Position numbers and translations under genes: made by a program
Shown here: positions 19,101 through 27,534 of the stretch, piece by piece
Numbering within the stretch: the first letter of the stretch is position 1
Layout: the number at the start of each line of letters is the position of its first letter
Assembly: GCA_018222835.1 (NCBI GenBank)
Contig: JAAEZN010000012.1
Coordinates: 1-52,926 of the forward strand
Length of the DNA: 52,926 nt
Direction: 5' to 3'
From: Algicola sp.
GTDB taxonomy: Bacteria; Bacteroidota; Bacteroidia; Flavobacteriales; Flavobacteriaceae
Notes under the pieces: generated by a model
The model's database searches: none
Seen by the model: the letters and a program-made list of their open reading frames with translations, nothing else
Told to the model about the DNA's origin: nothing

Positions 19101-19268
19101 TCTGCTGCATGTAGCAATGGAGCAATGGTGTTTGGGGATATAAATGACCATGATGGCAAAGTGGCCAAGTTGAAAGAGGATGATAGGATGTACCATTTGT
19201 TGGAGCATGTAGGAACAAAACCAAACGTGTTCTACCATGTTAAGGTTAGAAACACCAACGAGGCTTAA
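16149..19268 (+). CDS. actB: Alternative complex III subunit B, molybdopterin-oxidoreductase-like iron-sulfur protein
   Basis: ActB is the large periplasmic iron-sulfur subunit of alternative complex III. The 1039-residue protein has a Tat motif at residues 52-57 (R-R-D-F-L-K) followed by a hydrophobic stretch ending in AAC-E at about 71, which could be lipidated. Residues about 75-750 resemble a molybdopterin oxidoreductase fold but show no obvious cofactor-binding cysteine cluster, as expected for ActB. The C-terminal ferredoxin-like part carries four cysteine clusters: CTGCGACVIAC (from about 778), CQHCNHAPCETVC (about 865), CVGTRYCANNC (about 898), and CSMC plus CSAAC (from about 954). 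It lies 32 bases after actA and 33 before actC. Confidence 0.95.
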   Translation: MASNKKYWKSEAELNPNDSIVEALRNNEFTEEIPVDEFLGDKENLSASNTSRRDFLKYVGFSTAAATVAACEGPVHKSIPYVVQPDNIVPGVANYYATTIADGFDFASILVKTREGRPIKIENNTDAKVNGGANARVQASVLSLYDSKRVQGPMTNGEPMEWKVLDATVMAKLNSLKGASKQIVLLTQTYASPSTAKLISEFKAAYGENVNHVVYDAISEDAALNAYNKAYGERALADYDFEKAELIVSFGADFLGDWQGGGYDSSYAKGRVPKNGKMSRHIQMESNMSLAGANADKRYPMTPTQQKIALAKLYGKLNGSSVGGGTSDVDAAVDQVAAEIKKAGSKAVVVSGLNDENAQSVVLAINKLLASEAFDPANPKYVRQGDAAKVNKLVADMNAGRVGMLITDGVNPAYSLPNAEEFIAGLDQVDLSVAFAFNNDETAQSSDYVAAASHYLESWGDAEFKKGQYSLMQPAIRELFDTRQFQTALLKWMGVEKTYYEYIKETWNTDILQGGSWNKALQDGVFEVSVINTDTEEAASVSETEEEQVEIVPIASAVRSLANSTSSGTELVLYSKVGMGDGRQANNPWLQEFPDPISRVSWDNYVTVSKADAETWDLENTIVADGGLNGSYVNLTVDGKVLEGVPVIVQPGQAVGTVGLSFGYGKKAGMQLEMATGVNAYTLYGNFSDVQSVTVEKSAGVHEFACVQSQKTLMGRGDIIKETTLEIFNTKDHAEWNPMPHVSLNHQGIPVTSPDADLWEEFDRSIGHHFNLSIDLNACTGCGACVIACHAENNVPVVGKMEIRRSRDMHWLRIDRYYSSEETFEQDNEKKDGMDGLWGDNGSLGGFREMEDPSANPQVAFQPVMCQHCNHAPCETVCPVAATSHSRQGQNHMAYNRCVGTRYCANNCPYKVRRFNWFLYNNNDEFDFNMNNDLGKMVLNPDVNVRSRGVMEKCSMCIQMTQKTILDAKRDGRVVKDGEFQTACSAACSNGAMVFGDINDHDGKVAKLKEDDRMYHLLEHVGTKPNVFYHVKVRNTNEA

Positions 19269-19301
19269 TCAATAAAAAAAGAAGTAACTAGAAGATAAAT
19301 T

Positions 19302-21053
19302 ATGGCGTCGCATTACGAAGCACCTATTCGAAAGCCCTTAGTGATCGGAGACAAAGGATACCACGATGTAACAGTGGACATTGCCCGTCCGGTTGAGGGA
19401 AAGGCCAACAAACAATGGTGGATTGTTTTTTCCATCGCATTAGTGGCATTCCTTTGGGGTCTAGGATGTATCATTTATACCATTTCTACAGGTATTGGGG
19501 TTTGGGGACTCAACCGAACCGTTAACTGGGCCTGGGATATCACCAACTTTGTATGGTGGGTAGGTATTGGTCACGCAGGTACACTGATTTCAGCAGTACT
19601 TTTGCTTTTCCGTCAAAAATGGAGAATGGCTATTAACCGTTCTGCGGAAGCTATGACCATTTTCTCGGTTGTCCAAGCAGGATTGTTTCCAATTATTCAC
19701 ATGGGTCGTCCTTGGTTGGCGTATTGGGTACTCCCGATTCCACACCAGTTTGGTTCCCTTTGGGTAAACTTTAACTCGCCATTGCTTTGGGACGTATTTG
19801 CGATATCGACCTATCTTTCTGTGTCGTTGGTATTCTGGTGGACAGGTCTTTTGCCAGATTTTGCGATGATTCGTGATAGAGCGGTAAAACCATTCCAGAA
19901 GAAAATATATAGCTTGTTGAGCTTTGGTTGGACAGGTCGTGCTAAAGATTGGCAACGTTTTGAGGAAGTTTCCTTGGTATTGGCCGGTTTGGCAACACCT
20001 TTGGTACTTTCTGTACACACCATTGTATCCTTTGACTTTGCCACATCGGTAATTCCAGGATGGCACACTACCATTTTCCCTCCTTACTTTGTTGCGGGAG
20101 CGATTTTCTCTGGATTTGCCATGGTGAACACGCTTTTGATCATTATGCGTAAAGTGTGTAACCTTGAAGCTTACATCACAGTACAGCATATCGAATTGAT
20201 GAACATAGTAATTATGATTACTGGTTCCATTGTAGGATGTGCATATATTACGGAGTTGTTCATTGCATGGTATTCCGGAGTGGAGTACGAGCAGTATGCT
20301 TTCTTGAACAGGGCCACAGGGCCTTATGCATGGGCGTACTGGGCCATGATGACCTGTAACGTATTCTCGCCTCAGTTCATGTGGTTTAAAAAGTTACGTA
20401 CCAGTATTATGTTCTCGTTCTTTATCTCTATAGTGGTGAACATAGGAATGTGGTTCGAGCGTTTTGTAATTATCGTAACATCGTTGCACAGGGATTACTT
20501 GCCATCTTCATGGACAATGTTCTCGCCAACGTTCGTGGATATAGGAATTTTCATCGGAACCATCGGATTCTTCTTCGTATTGTTCCTGTTGTACTCAAGA
20601 ACATTCCCGGTAATTGCACAAGCAGAGGTAAAATCAATCTTGAAATCATCAGGAGAGAAGTATAAAAAATTAAGGGATGCAGGTCAGCCAATGTACCAAA
20701 TGCCGCAAGGTGTAAACAGAGTGGTGAGCTATGACGAACCTATCACGGATGATGTATTGATGGGTGAGGTTAAGCCTGCCGAAGGCGATAAGGTAGGTGT
20801 GGCCGAATTGTTGAGTTCCATTGGCACTTTTGATGCCACTACGGAAACTCCGGACGATTTAAAACAAATTAAGGGAGTGGGGCCAGAAATGGAACGCACC
20901 TTGAACGATATAGGTATTTATACCTATGCACAGGTCGCTAGAATGACTGAAAAGGAGTATAATTTGTTGGACTCTATTACCGGAAGGTTCCCAGGTCGTG
21001 CGCAGCGTGACGATTGGGCGGGTCAAGCTAAGTTGTTAAACGATAAAAAATAA
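19302..21053 (+). CDS. actC: Alternative complex III subunit C (NrfD-like quinol-binding), with C-terminal helix-hairpin-helix tail
   Basis: ActC is the NrfD-type integral membrane subunit that binds menaquinol. The 583-residue protein shows about ten membrane segments between roughly residues 40 and 445, with loops typical of the family such as 'HMGRPWLAYWVLPIP' and 'ILVNIGMWFERFVII'-like sequence near residue 385. After about residue 450 the chain turns soluble. Residues about 518-583 form a predicted helix-hairpin-helix domain ('LKQIKGVGPEMERTLNDIGI', then 'YTYAQVARMTEKEYNLL'), a fold usually linked to DNA or protein contact and unexpected at the end of a respiratory membrane subunit. The stop is 2 bases before the actD start, so translation is likely coupled. 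Confidence 0.94.
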   Translation: MASHYEAPIRKPLVIGDKGYHDVTVDIARPVEGKANKQWWIVFSIALVAFLWGLGCIIYTISTGIGVWGLNRTVNWAWDITNFVWWVGIGHAGTLISAVLLLFRQKWRMAINRSAEAMTIFSVVQAGLFPIIHMGRPWLAYWVLPIPHQFGSLWVNFNSPLLWDVFAISTYLSVSLVFWWTGLLPDFAMIRDRAVKPFQKKIYSLLSFGWTGRAKDWQRFEEVSLVLAGLATPLVLSVHTIVSFDFATSVIPGWHTTIFPPYFVAGAIFSGFAMVNTLLIIMRKVCNLEAYITVQHIELMNIVIMITGSIVGCAYITELFIAWYSGVEYEQYAFLNRATGPYAWAYWAMMTCNVFSPQFMWFKKLRTSIMFSFFISIVVNIGMWFERFVIIVTSLHRDYLPSSWTMFSPTFVDIGIFIGTIGFFFVLFLLYSRTFPVIAQAEVKSILKSSGEKYKKLRDAGQPMYQMPQGVNRVVSYDEPITDDVLMGEVKPAEGDKVGVAELLSSIGTFDATTETPDDLKQIKGVGPEMERTLNDIGIYTYAQVARMTEKEYNLLDSITGRFPGRAQRDDWAGQAKLLNDKK

Positions 21054-21055
21054 TT

Positions 21056-21583
21056 ATGGCATCAAAAGTTATACAAGCACTTTACACCGATGACGATGTG
21101 TTGATGCATGCCGTAAAAAAGGTTAGGGCAGAACACCATCATATAGAAGAGGTGTACACGCCGTTCCCTGTTCACGGTCTTGACAAAGCAATGGGATTGG
21201 CCGATACTCGAATCGCTATAACTTCTTTCCTATACGGATGTTTGGGATTGACTGTTGCTGTGGTTATGATGAATTATATTATGATCGAGGACTGGCCACA
21301 GGATATTGGTGGTAAACCAAGTTTTAGCTATTTGGAGAACATGCCGGCCTTTGTACCTATTATGTTCGAGCTTACCGTTTTCTTTGCAGCTCACTTAATG
21401 GTAATCACTTTTTATCTAAGAAGTAAAATGTGGCCGTTCAAAAAAGCGGAAAACCCAGATAAAAGAACTACCGATGATCATTTTTTAATGGAGTTGGGTG
21501 TTCACGATAACGAAAATGAACTTGCCGAACTGTTGTGGGAAACAGGAGCGGTAGAAGTAAAAGTTACAGAAAAGGAGTCTTAA
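21056..21583 (+). CDS. actD: Alternative complex III subunit D (DUF3341)
   Basis: ActD is a small membrane subunit of alternative complex III of the DUF3341 family. The 175-residue protein has a soluble N-terminal part containing 'IEEVYTPFPVHGLDKAMG', the hallmark of the family, and two membrane helices (about 57-80 and 100-122). A polar C-terminal tail follows, including 'TTDDHFLMELGVHDNE'. It begins 2 bases after the actC stop and ends 4 bases before actE, so expression is tightly coupled. The length and motif agree with the family. Confidence 0.95.
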   Translation: MASKVIQALYTDDDVLMHAVKKVRAEHHHIEEVYTPFPVHGLDKAMGLADTRIAITSFLYGCLGLTVAVVMMNYIMIEDWPQDIGGKPSFSYLENMPAFVPIMFELTVFFAAHLMVITFYLRSKMWPFKKAENPDKRTTDDHFLMELGVHDNENELAELLWETGAVEVKVTEKES

Positions 21584-21587
21584 TAAT

Positions 21588-22157
21588 ATGAAGCAATTAG
21601 GTAAAATAAGTCTTGCTTTGGCTTTGGTACTGTTTGCAGCCTCTTGTGCAGATAAGAACAGTCCAAACTACCAATTCATGCCAAACATGTACGAAACCGT
21701 AGGGTACGAAACTTATCAAGGAGTTGATAATGGATTGTTTCCTGATGGAACAGAGGCCATGTTGCCCGTAGAAGGGACCATTAATAGAGGTTATATGCCC
21801 TACGAAATTGAAAACACTCCAGAAGGTAAGGAAATTGCAAGGCTGAACCCAAGCCCGTTGGATTCGCTAAATAGCGAAAAGAATTTAGCAAGGGGTAAGG
21901 AGCTGTACGATATTTATTGTGCTATTTGCCACGGAGCTAAAGGAGATGGGCAAGGAAACCTTGTAAAAAGAGAAAAAATATTGGGTGTTCCCAGCTATGC
22001 TGATGCAGCTAGAAACATTACTGTCGGAACCACGTACCATGCCGTTTACTATGGGTTGAACTCTATGGGGTCTTACGCCTCTCAGTTTGCCAGCGAAGAA
22101 GAAATGTGGCAAGTGTCCGAATACGTGATGAAGTTAAAGGAAGACCTAACAAAATAA
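21588..22157 (+). CDS. actE: Alternative complex III subunit E, monohaem cytochrome c lipoprotein
   Basis: ActE is the membrane-anchored monohaem cytochrome of alternative complex III. The 189-residue product has a lipoprotein signal (lipobox AASC, Cys at about residue 20), a long N-terminal arm containing 'PNYQFMPNMYETVGYETYQ' and 'VEGTINRGYMPYEI', which is typical of the subunit, and a class I cytochrome domain with CAICH at 111-115. A likely axial methionine lies in 'GLNSMGSYASQ', followed by a C-terminal helix. It lies between actD and actF with short spacing (4 and 17 bases). Confidence 0.95.
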   Translation: MKQLGKISLALALVLFAASCADKNSPNYQFMPNMYETVGYETYQGVDNGLFPDGTEAMLPVEGTINRGYMPYEIENTPEGKEIARLNPSPLDSLNSEKNLARGKELYDIYCAICHGAKGDGQGNLVKREKILGVPSYADAARNITVGTTYHAVYYGLNSMGSYASQFASEEEMWQVSEYVMKLKEDLTK

Positions 22158-22174
22158 TAGGATAAGAAGAAACT

Positions 22175-23509
22175 ATGTATACCTTTTCAAACAAACTTAG
22201 ACTTGGATCTTTCATAGCCATGGGGCTTGGATTTATTTTCCTAGTAATTGGTTTTGTATCTGCCCCATCAACGGTGGAGGAAGCCAAGGCCATGGTAGCA
22301 GTGCATGACGATGGTCATGGGGGAGGGCATGCAGAAGCAGCCGATGCCCATGGCGTAGCAGAAGGTCACGGTGCCGAAGCTGCACATGGAGATGAACATG
22401 ATGCTTCTCACGATGAGCATTTGTTGCATCAGTTGCAGAACCGTCCTTGGTCCGCACTTTACGTAGCTGCATTCTTTTTCTTTATGATCGCTTTGGGCGT
22501 ATTGGCCTTTTATGCAATCCAACGCGCAGCACAGGCAGGATGGTCCCCATTGCTGTTTAGGGTAATGGAAGGAATTACGGCGTATCTGGTGCCCGGAGGT
22601 ATTATTGTATTTGTAATTTTGTTACTATCCGTGTTGCACATGAACCACATGTTTGTTTGGATGGATGCCGATACAGTGGCTAGCGATAAATTATTACAAG
22701 GTAAGGCCGGATATTTGAATCCAACCTTCTTTTTGATCAGAGCAGCCATTTTCTTGGGTGGATGGATTTTCTATCGTCAGTATTCCAGAAAATTATCTTT
22801 GGCCCAAGATGAGTCCGATGATAACAGCAATTTTGTTAAAAATTTCAGATGGTCTGCGGCTTTCTTGGTATTCTATCTAATTTCTGAGTCCATGATGTCT
22901 TGGGATTGGATCATGAGTTTGGATCCACACTGGTTCAGTACCCTATTTGGATGGTATTTGTTTGCCAGTATGTTCGTGTCCGGTATCACTGTAATTGCCA
23001 TGGTAACTGTTTACCTAAAGTCAAAAGGGTATTTGGAGCAGGTGAACGATAGCCATATACACGATTTGGCCAAATTTATGTTCGGTATCAGTATTTTCTG
23101 GACATATCTATGGTTCTCTCAATTTATGCTTATTTGGTACGCAAATATACCTGAGGAGGTAACTTATTATATTGCTCGTTTTCAAGATTACAAATTACCG
23201 TTCTTCGGAATGTTGGTGCTAAACTTTGTTTTCCCTTTATTGGTTCTTATGAACAGTGATTACAAGAGGGTGAACTGGTTTGTTATCATGACAGGTATTG
23301 TGGTGCTTTTTGGCCATTATTTGGATATCTTTAATATGGTAATGCCTGCAACGGTTGGGGATCAGTGGTATATCGGTTTCCCAGAAATAGGAGGTATTTT
23401 GTTCTTTGGCGGTTTGTTTGTGTACTGGGTGTTTACAGCTTTGACCAAAGCACCATTGCAACCCAAGCGAAACCCATTTATTGAGGAGAGTACACATTTT
23501 CATTATTAA
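22175..23509 (+). CDS. actF: Alternative complex III subunit F, with histidine-rich loop
   Basis: ActF is the second NrfD-like membrane subunit of alternative complex III. The 444-residue protein has a first membrane helix (about 13-32), then a loop of about 50 residues extremely rich in His, Ala, Asp and Glu (about 44-92), and then about nine more helices. Characteristic segments include 'MSWDWIMSLDPHWFSTLFGWY' in parts and 'FWTYLWFSQFMLIWYANIPEE' in parts. The His-rich loop is probably on the periplasmic side and could bind metal ions; core function does not need it in other families. It precedes coxB by 28 bases. Confidence 0.93.
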   Translation: MYTFSNKLRLGSFIAMGLGFIFLVIGFVSAPSTVEEAKAMVAVHDDGHGGGHAEAADAHGVAEGHGAEAAHGDEHDASHDEHLLHQLQNRPWSALYVAAFFFFMIALGVLAFYAIQRAAQAGWSPLLFRVMEGITAYLVPGGIIVFVILLLSVLHMNHMFVWMDADTVASDKLLQGKAGYLNPTFFLIRAAIFLGGWIFYRQYSRKLSLAQDESDDNSNFVKNFRWSAAFLVFYLISESMMSWDWIMSLDPHWFSTLFGWYLFASMFVSGITVIAMVTVYLKSKGYLEQVNDSHIHDLAKFMFGISIFWTYLWFSQFMLIWYANIPEEVTYYIARFQDYKLPFFGMLVLNFVFPLLVLMNSDYKRVNWFVIMTGIVVLFGHYLDIFNMVMPATVGDQWYIGFPEIGGILFFGGLFVYWVFTALTKAPLQPKRNPFIEESTHFHY

Positions 23510-23537
23510 TACGATTTAAGTCTTAGATAGATAAACG

Positions 23538-24668
23538 ATGACTGCATTATTAACATTAACTGTTTTAGTATTAGTTGCGATTGCTATTTGGCAGATGACC
23601 AAGATTTTTGAATTATCGCAAACTAAAACAGAGAACGCTGAGATAGCCAACGATTCCGATAACAAAAACAATGGATACCTATTGTTTGCGTTCTTGATCT
23701 TTATCTACGGAATCACCATTTTCAGTTTTGCCAAGTATTCCAAAATGTTGTTGCCCGAGGCCGCATCCGAGCATGGTGGCGAGTACGATCAATTGATGTG
23801 GGTTTCCATGGCAATTATCTTCTTTGTACAGACCATTACCCAAGCTTTGTTGCACTACTTTGGTTACAAGTACAGAGGACAAAAAGGAAGAAAAGCACTC
23901 TTTTTTGCAGATAACGATAGATTGGAGTTTATCTGGACCATTATCCCGGTAATCGTATTGGCAGGTTTGATCCTTTGGGGTCTATACACTTGGACCAATA
24001 TTATGGATATCAACGAGGATGACGATCCATTGATCGTTGAGCTATATGCACAGCAGTTTAACTGGACTGCCCGATATGCTGGAGAGGATAACGTGCTTGG
24101 TGATGCAAACGTTCGCTTGATTGATATAGGTAAAGCGAATATTTTAGGATTGGATGAATCCGACCCTAACGCCGAGGATGATATTATTGTAAAAGAACTA
24201 CACTTGCCAGTAGGACGTAAAGTGAACATAAAAATGAGGTCCCAAGATGTATTGCACTCTGCTTACATGCCCCATTTTAGAGCTCAGATGAACTGCGTGC
24301 CAGGAATGGTGACCCAATTCTCTTTTACTCCCACTGTTACAACAGAAGAAATGCGCTTGAATCCGGATATTGCGGATAAAGTAAAACGAACCAATGCCCT
24401 AAGGGCTGAATGGGCTGCAGAAGGCAGACCAAATTCTGACCCATGGGAATTTGATTATGTTTTATTGTGCAACAAAATATGTGGAAAATCACACTATAAC
24501 ATGCAGATGAAGATTATAGTGGAAACCGAGGAAGAGTACAATAAATGGCTTGCCGAGCAAAAAACGTTCAAAGAAACCGTAATGGTGGATGAGAGCGAAG
24601 AGCAAATGATCGGCATCGAGGATGGTGAAGAAGTAGCGTTGGAAGAAACAACTTCTTCGGTAGAGTAA
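23538..24668 (+). CDS. coxB: Cytochrome c oxidase subunit II (CuA)
   Basis: Subunit II accepts electrons at its binuclear CuA centre and passes them to CoxA. The 376-residue protein carries the CuA site near residues 235-320: 'VLHSAYMPHF' with the first His, then C-N-K-I-C-G-K-S-H-Y-N-M with the two Cys, His and Met ligands. Four membrane segments are predicted (about 3-20, 47-67, 88-112 and 134-156) rather than the usual two, so there is an N-terminal membrane extension. The C-terminus is a long acidic tail. It is encoded directly after actF and 37 bases before coxA, which supports an ACIII-oxidase supercomplex. It has no cytochrome c domain of its own. Confidence 0.96.
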   Translation: MTALLTLTVLVLVAIAIWQMTKIFELSQTKTENAEIANDSDNKNNGYLLFAFLIFIYGITIFSFAKYSKMLLPEAASEHGGEYDQLMWVSMAIIFFVQTITQALLHYFGYKYRGQKGRKALFFADNDRLEFIWTIIPVIVLAGLILWGLYTWTNIMDINEDDDPLIVELYAQQFNWTARYAGEDNVLGDANVRLIDIGKANILGLDESDPNAEDDIIVKELHLPVGRKVNIKMRSQDVLHSAYMPHFRAQMNCVPGMVTQFSFTPTVTTEEMRLNPDIADKVKRTNALRAEWAAEGRPNSDPWEFDYVLLCNKICGKSHYNMQMKIIVETEEEYNKWLAEQKTFKETVMVDESEEQMIGIEDGEEVALEETTSSVE

Positions 24669-24705
24669 CAAGCAACAAAAAATAACAAAAAAAATTAATT
24701 GGAAT

Positions 24706-26529
24706 ATGTCTGAAGTAGCCCATGTAAGTCACGATGATCACCACGATGATCATGGACATCACCATAAGGAAACTTTCATCACAAAATACATTTTCAGTCA
24801 GGACCATAAGATGATATCCAAGCAATATCTGATTACAGGTCTAATTATGGGATTCATAGGTATAGCCATGTCATTGTTGTTTAGAATGCAATTGGCTTGG
24901 CCGGGCGAATCTTTTGGAATATTTGAAGCTGTTTTGGGGAAATGGGCCCCAGATGGTGTAATGGATGCCGATATCTATTTGGCATTGGTTACCATACACG
25001 GTACCCTAATGGTATTCTTTGTATTAACGCAGGGTTTGAGCGGTACATTTAGTAACCTCCTTATTCCATTGCAGATTGGTGCAAGGGATATGGCTTCTGG
25101 ATTTATGAACATGCTTTCTTACTGGATGTTCTTTGTGTCGTCTGTAATTATGATTATTTCTTTGTTCGTGGAAGCAGGGCCAGCTGCAGCAGGTTGGACT
25201 ATTTATCCTCCCTTGAGTGCATTGCCAATGGCGCAGCCAGGTTCAGGAATGGGGATGACACTTTGGTTGGTATCCATGGCCATTTTCATCGCATCTTCAT
25301 TGTTGGGGTCATTGAACTATATCGTAACGGTAATCAACCTCAGAACAAAAGGAATGTCCATGACCCGTTTACCTTTAACGGTTTGGGCTTTCTTTGTAAC
25401 AGCTATTATTGGTGTGGTATCTTTCCCGGTATTGCTTTCTGCAGCCTTGTTGCTGATTATGGATAGGAGTTTTGGTACATCATTCTTCTTGTCCGACATC
25501 TTTATCCAAGGTGAAGTATTGCATTACCAAGGAGGGTCTCCGGTATTGTACGAGCATTTGTTCTGGTTCTTGGGTCACCCAGAGGTGTACATCGTATTGT
25601 TGCCTGCATTGGGTATTACCTCCGAAGTAATGTCAACAAACGCAAGAAAACCTATTTTTGGATATAGGGCGATGGTTGCCTCCATTTTGGCAATTGCATT
25701 CCTATCTACCATAGTATGGGGTCACCACATGTTCGTGTCTGGTATGAACCCGTTCTTGGGATCTGTATTTACATTTACAACCCTATTGATTGCGATACCA
25801 TCGGCGGTCAAGGCCTTTAACTATATTACCACATTATGGAAAGGTAATTTGCAGTTGAACCCTGCAATGTTGTTCTCCATCGGATTGGTGTCAACCTTTA
25901 TTACGGGTGGTCTAACCGGTATTATTTTGGGTGATAGTACATTGGATATCAACGTTCACGATACATACTTTGTAGTAGCTCACTTCCACTTGGTAATGGG
26001 TATCTCTGCATTGTATGGAATGTTCGCAGGAATCTATCACTGGTTCCCAAAAATGTTCCAAGGCCGTATGATGAATAAGAACTTGGGTTACGTTCACTTC
26101 TGGATTACTGCAGTTTGTGCTTATGGAGTATTCTTCCCAATGCACTTTGTTGGAATGGCAGGAGTACCAAGACGTTATTACGAGAATACAGCATTCCCAA
26201 TGTTCGATGAGTTGACAAACGTACAAGTATTGATGACCGTATTTGCGCTTATTGCAGGTCTGGCCCAATTGATTTTCGTTTACAACTTCATCTACAGTAT
26301 TTTCTACGGTAAAAGAGGACCTGTTAACCCATGGAAGTCCAACACTTTGGAATGGACTACGCCACGTGAGCATATCCACGGAAACTGGCCGGGAGAAATT
26401 CCTCACGTGTACCGCTGGGCTTACGATTACAGTAAGACATACGAAAATGGTGAGTATATTATAGCAGGACAGGATTTTGTTCCGCAAAACGTTCCGTTAC
26501 AGGAGAACGAAGAAGAACTCAACCACTAA
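24706..26529 (+). CDS. coxA: Cytochrome c oxidase subunit I
   Basis: CoxA is the catalytic haem-copper subunit that reduces oxygen to water and pumps protons. The 607-residue protein has the A-type signature 'WFLGHPEVYIVLLPALG' (CuB His and the Tyr cross-link), 'WGHHMFVSGMNP' (CuB His pair) and 'HDTYFVVAHFHLVMG' (haem ligands). About twelve helices are visible. The N-terminus (residues 1-24) is a His/Asp-rich leader with clusters such as DDHHDDHGHHHK, unusual for the family and possibly metal-binding. It is the last gene of the act-cox operon, with a strong terminator 27 bases after the stop. Confidence 0.97.
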   Translation: MSEVAHVSHDDHHDDHGHHHKETFITKYIFSQDHKMISKQYLITGLIMGFIGIAMSLLFRMQLAWPGESFGIFEAVLGKWAPDGVMDADIYLALVTIHGTLMVFFVLTQGLSGTFSNLLIPLQIGARDMASGFMNMLSYWMFFVSSVIMIISLFVEAGPAAAGWTIYPPLSALPMAQPGSGMGMTLWLVSMAIFIASSLLGSLNYIVTVINLRTKGMSMTRLPLTVWAFFVTAIIGVVSFPVLLSAALLLIMDRSFGTSFFLSDIFIQGEVLHYQGGSPVLYEHLFWFLGHPEVYIVLLPALGITSEVMSTNARKPIFGYRAMVASILAIAFLSTIVWGHHMFVSGMNPFLGSVFTFTTLLIAIPSAVKAFNYITTLWKGNLQLNPAMLFSIGLVSTFITGGLTGIILGDSTLDINVHDTYFVVAHFHLVMGISALYGMFAGIYHWFPKMFQGRMMNKNLGYVHFWITAVCAYGVFFPMHFVGMAGVPRRYYENTAFPMFDELTNVQVLMTVFALIAGLAQLIFVYNFIYSIFYGKRGPVNPWKSNTLEWTTPREHIHGNWPGEIPHVYRWAYDYSKTYENGEYIIAGQDFVPQNVPLQENEEELNH

Positions 26530-26556
26530 TAATAGAATATATTAATGTACAAATTG

Positions 26557-26585
26557 AGCCCATCCGATAAGGATGGGCTTTTTTA
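26557..26585 (+). terminator. Terminator of the act-cox operon
   Basis: AGCCCATCC (26557-26565) pairs perfectly with GGATGGGCT (26571-26579) around a GATAA loop and is followed by TTTTTT. It ends the operon after coxA. Confidence 0.9.
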
Positions 26586-26654
26586 TTGGAATAGATTTTA
26601 AGACGAATTGTATATCTTTAAAAAGTAGTTTCCCGTATCGAAAAGTACACCATC

Positions 26655-27476
26655 ATGAAAAAGATTATAATCCTATTATTGATTGTATCCCCGATAATAT
26701 CCATTGCGCAACGAAAACCAAAAATAAAGGGAAGTAGAATCGTATCCGAAGTCAGTGAGGAATTGCCCCCATTTAATGCAATTGTGCTGAACGATGACCT
26801 TGATATACATTTGAACAAAGCTTTGGGCCCCGGATATCATTTAGTGGCCGATGATAATTTGATCGATATACTCAAGTTTGAAGTACAGGACGGCACTTTG
26901 GTAATTAGCTCTTACTACGATATAACTGCTAAAAAGCAATTGGAAATCACTGTAAACTATGCTAATCTACAGGCAATAACGGTAAAGAACGGCAGTATTG
27001 TTTCCAACGAGGTCATAGACACGGAACAGTTGTTTGTAGATGGATTTAACGATGCCAAGTTGGACATTAGAGCCAATGCAGCGGTTATGGACATCAATTT
27101 GGAAGATACCAGTAGTGGAACATTCAATGTAGAGGTGGATTCTTTAAATGTGAACCTAGGAAACCGTTCGGATGCTTATGTTTATGCCCAGATTGATACT
27201 GGAGCACTGGATTTGGAAGGTAATTCATCTTTAACCATGGAAGGCACATCAGATAGATTACAGGCTAATTTTCTTGATTACACCAAATATAAAGGAGAAA
27301 CTATGGAAGTGGGTTCCTATCAACTAAAAATTGCCGGTAACTCCAATGCACGAGTATATGCATTTCGGGATATTAAGATAAATGCAGCCCAAGACTCAAG
27401 AATTTATCTGTACGGAACACCCAAAATCACAATAGATGAGTTTTTGGATACAGTACAGCTCATTAAGAAGGAATAG
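26655..27476 (+). CDS. Exported GIN-domain (DUF2807) protein
   Basis: The 273-residue product has a Sec signal peptide (about 1-18, cleavage near SIA-QRK) and then one DUF2807/GIN beta-solenoid spanning most of the protein. Typical features are 'FNAIVLNDDLDIHLNKA', 'YHLVADDNLIDILKFEV' and repeated short beta rungs with Asn/Asp turns such as 'ITVKNGSIVSNE', 'LDLEGNSSLTMEGTSD', 'LKIAGNSNARVYAF'. These proteins are common in Bacteroidota and are predicted cell-envelope proteins, sometimes called putative adhesins; no activity is established. It lies between two terminators, so it is probably monocistronic. A near-match to the -7 box (TATCTTTA) lies just upstream at about 26612-26619. Confidence 0.85.
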   Translation: MKKIIILLLIVSPIISIAQRKPKIKGSRIVSEVSEELPPFNAIVLNDDLDIHLNKALGPGYHLVADDNLIDILKFEVQDGTLVISSYYDITAKKQLEITVNYANLQAITVKNGSIVSNEVIDTEQLFVDGFNDAKLDIRANAAVMDINLEDTSSGTFNVEVDSLNVNLGNRSDAYVYAQIDTGALDLEGNSSLTMEGTSDRLQANFLDYTKYKGETMEVGSYQLKIAGNSNARVYAFRDIKINAAQDSRIYLYGTPKITIDEFLDTVQLIKKE

Positions 27477-27497
27477 CTTTAAATGCACTTTTAATTG

Positions 27498-27530
27498 AAG
27501 CCCTATCAAGTTTCCTATAGCAGGGCTTTT
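27498..27530 (+). terminator. Terminator after the GIN-domain gene
   Basis: AAGCCCT (27498-27504) pairs with AGGGCTT (27522-27528), extended by a partly paired CTAT/ATAG inner stem, and is followed by TTTT. It lies 22 bases after the stop codon. Confidence 0.7.
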
Positions 27531-27534
27531 CAAT

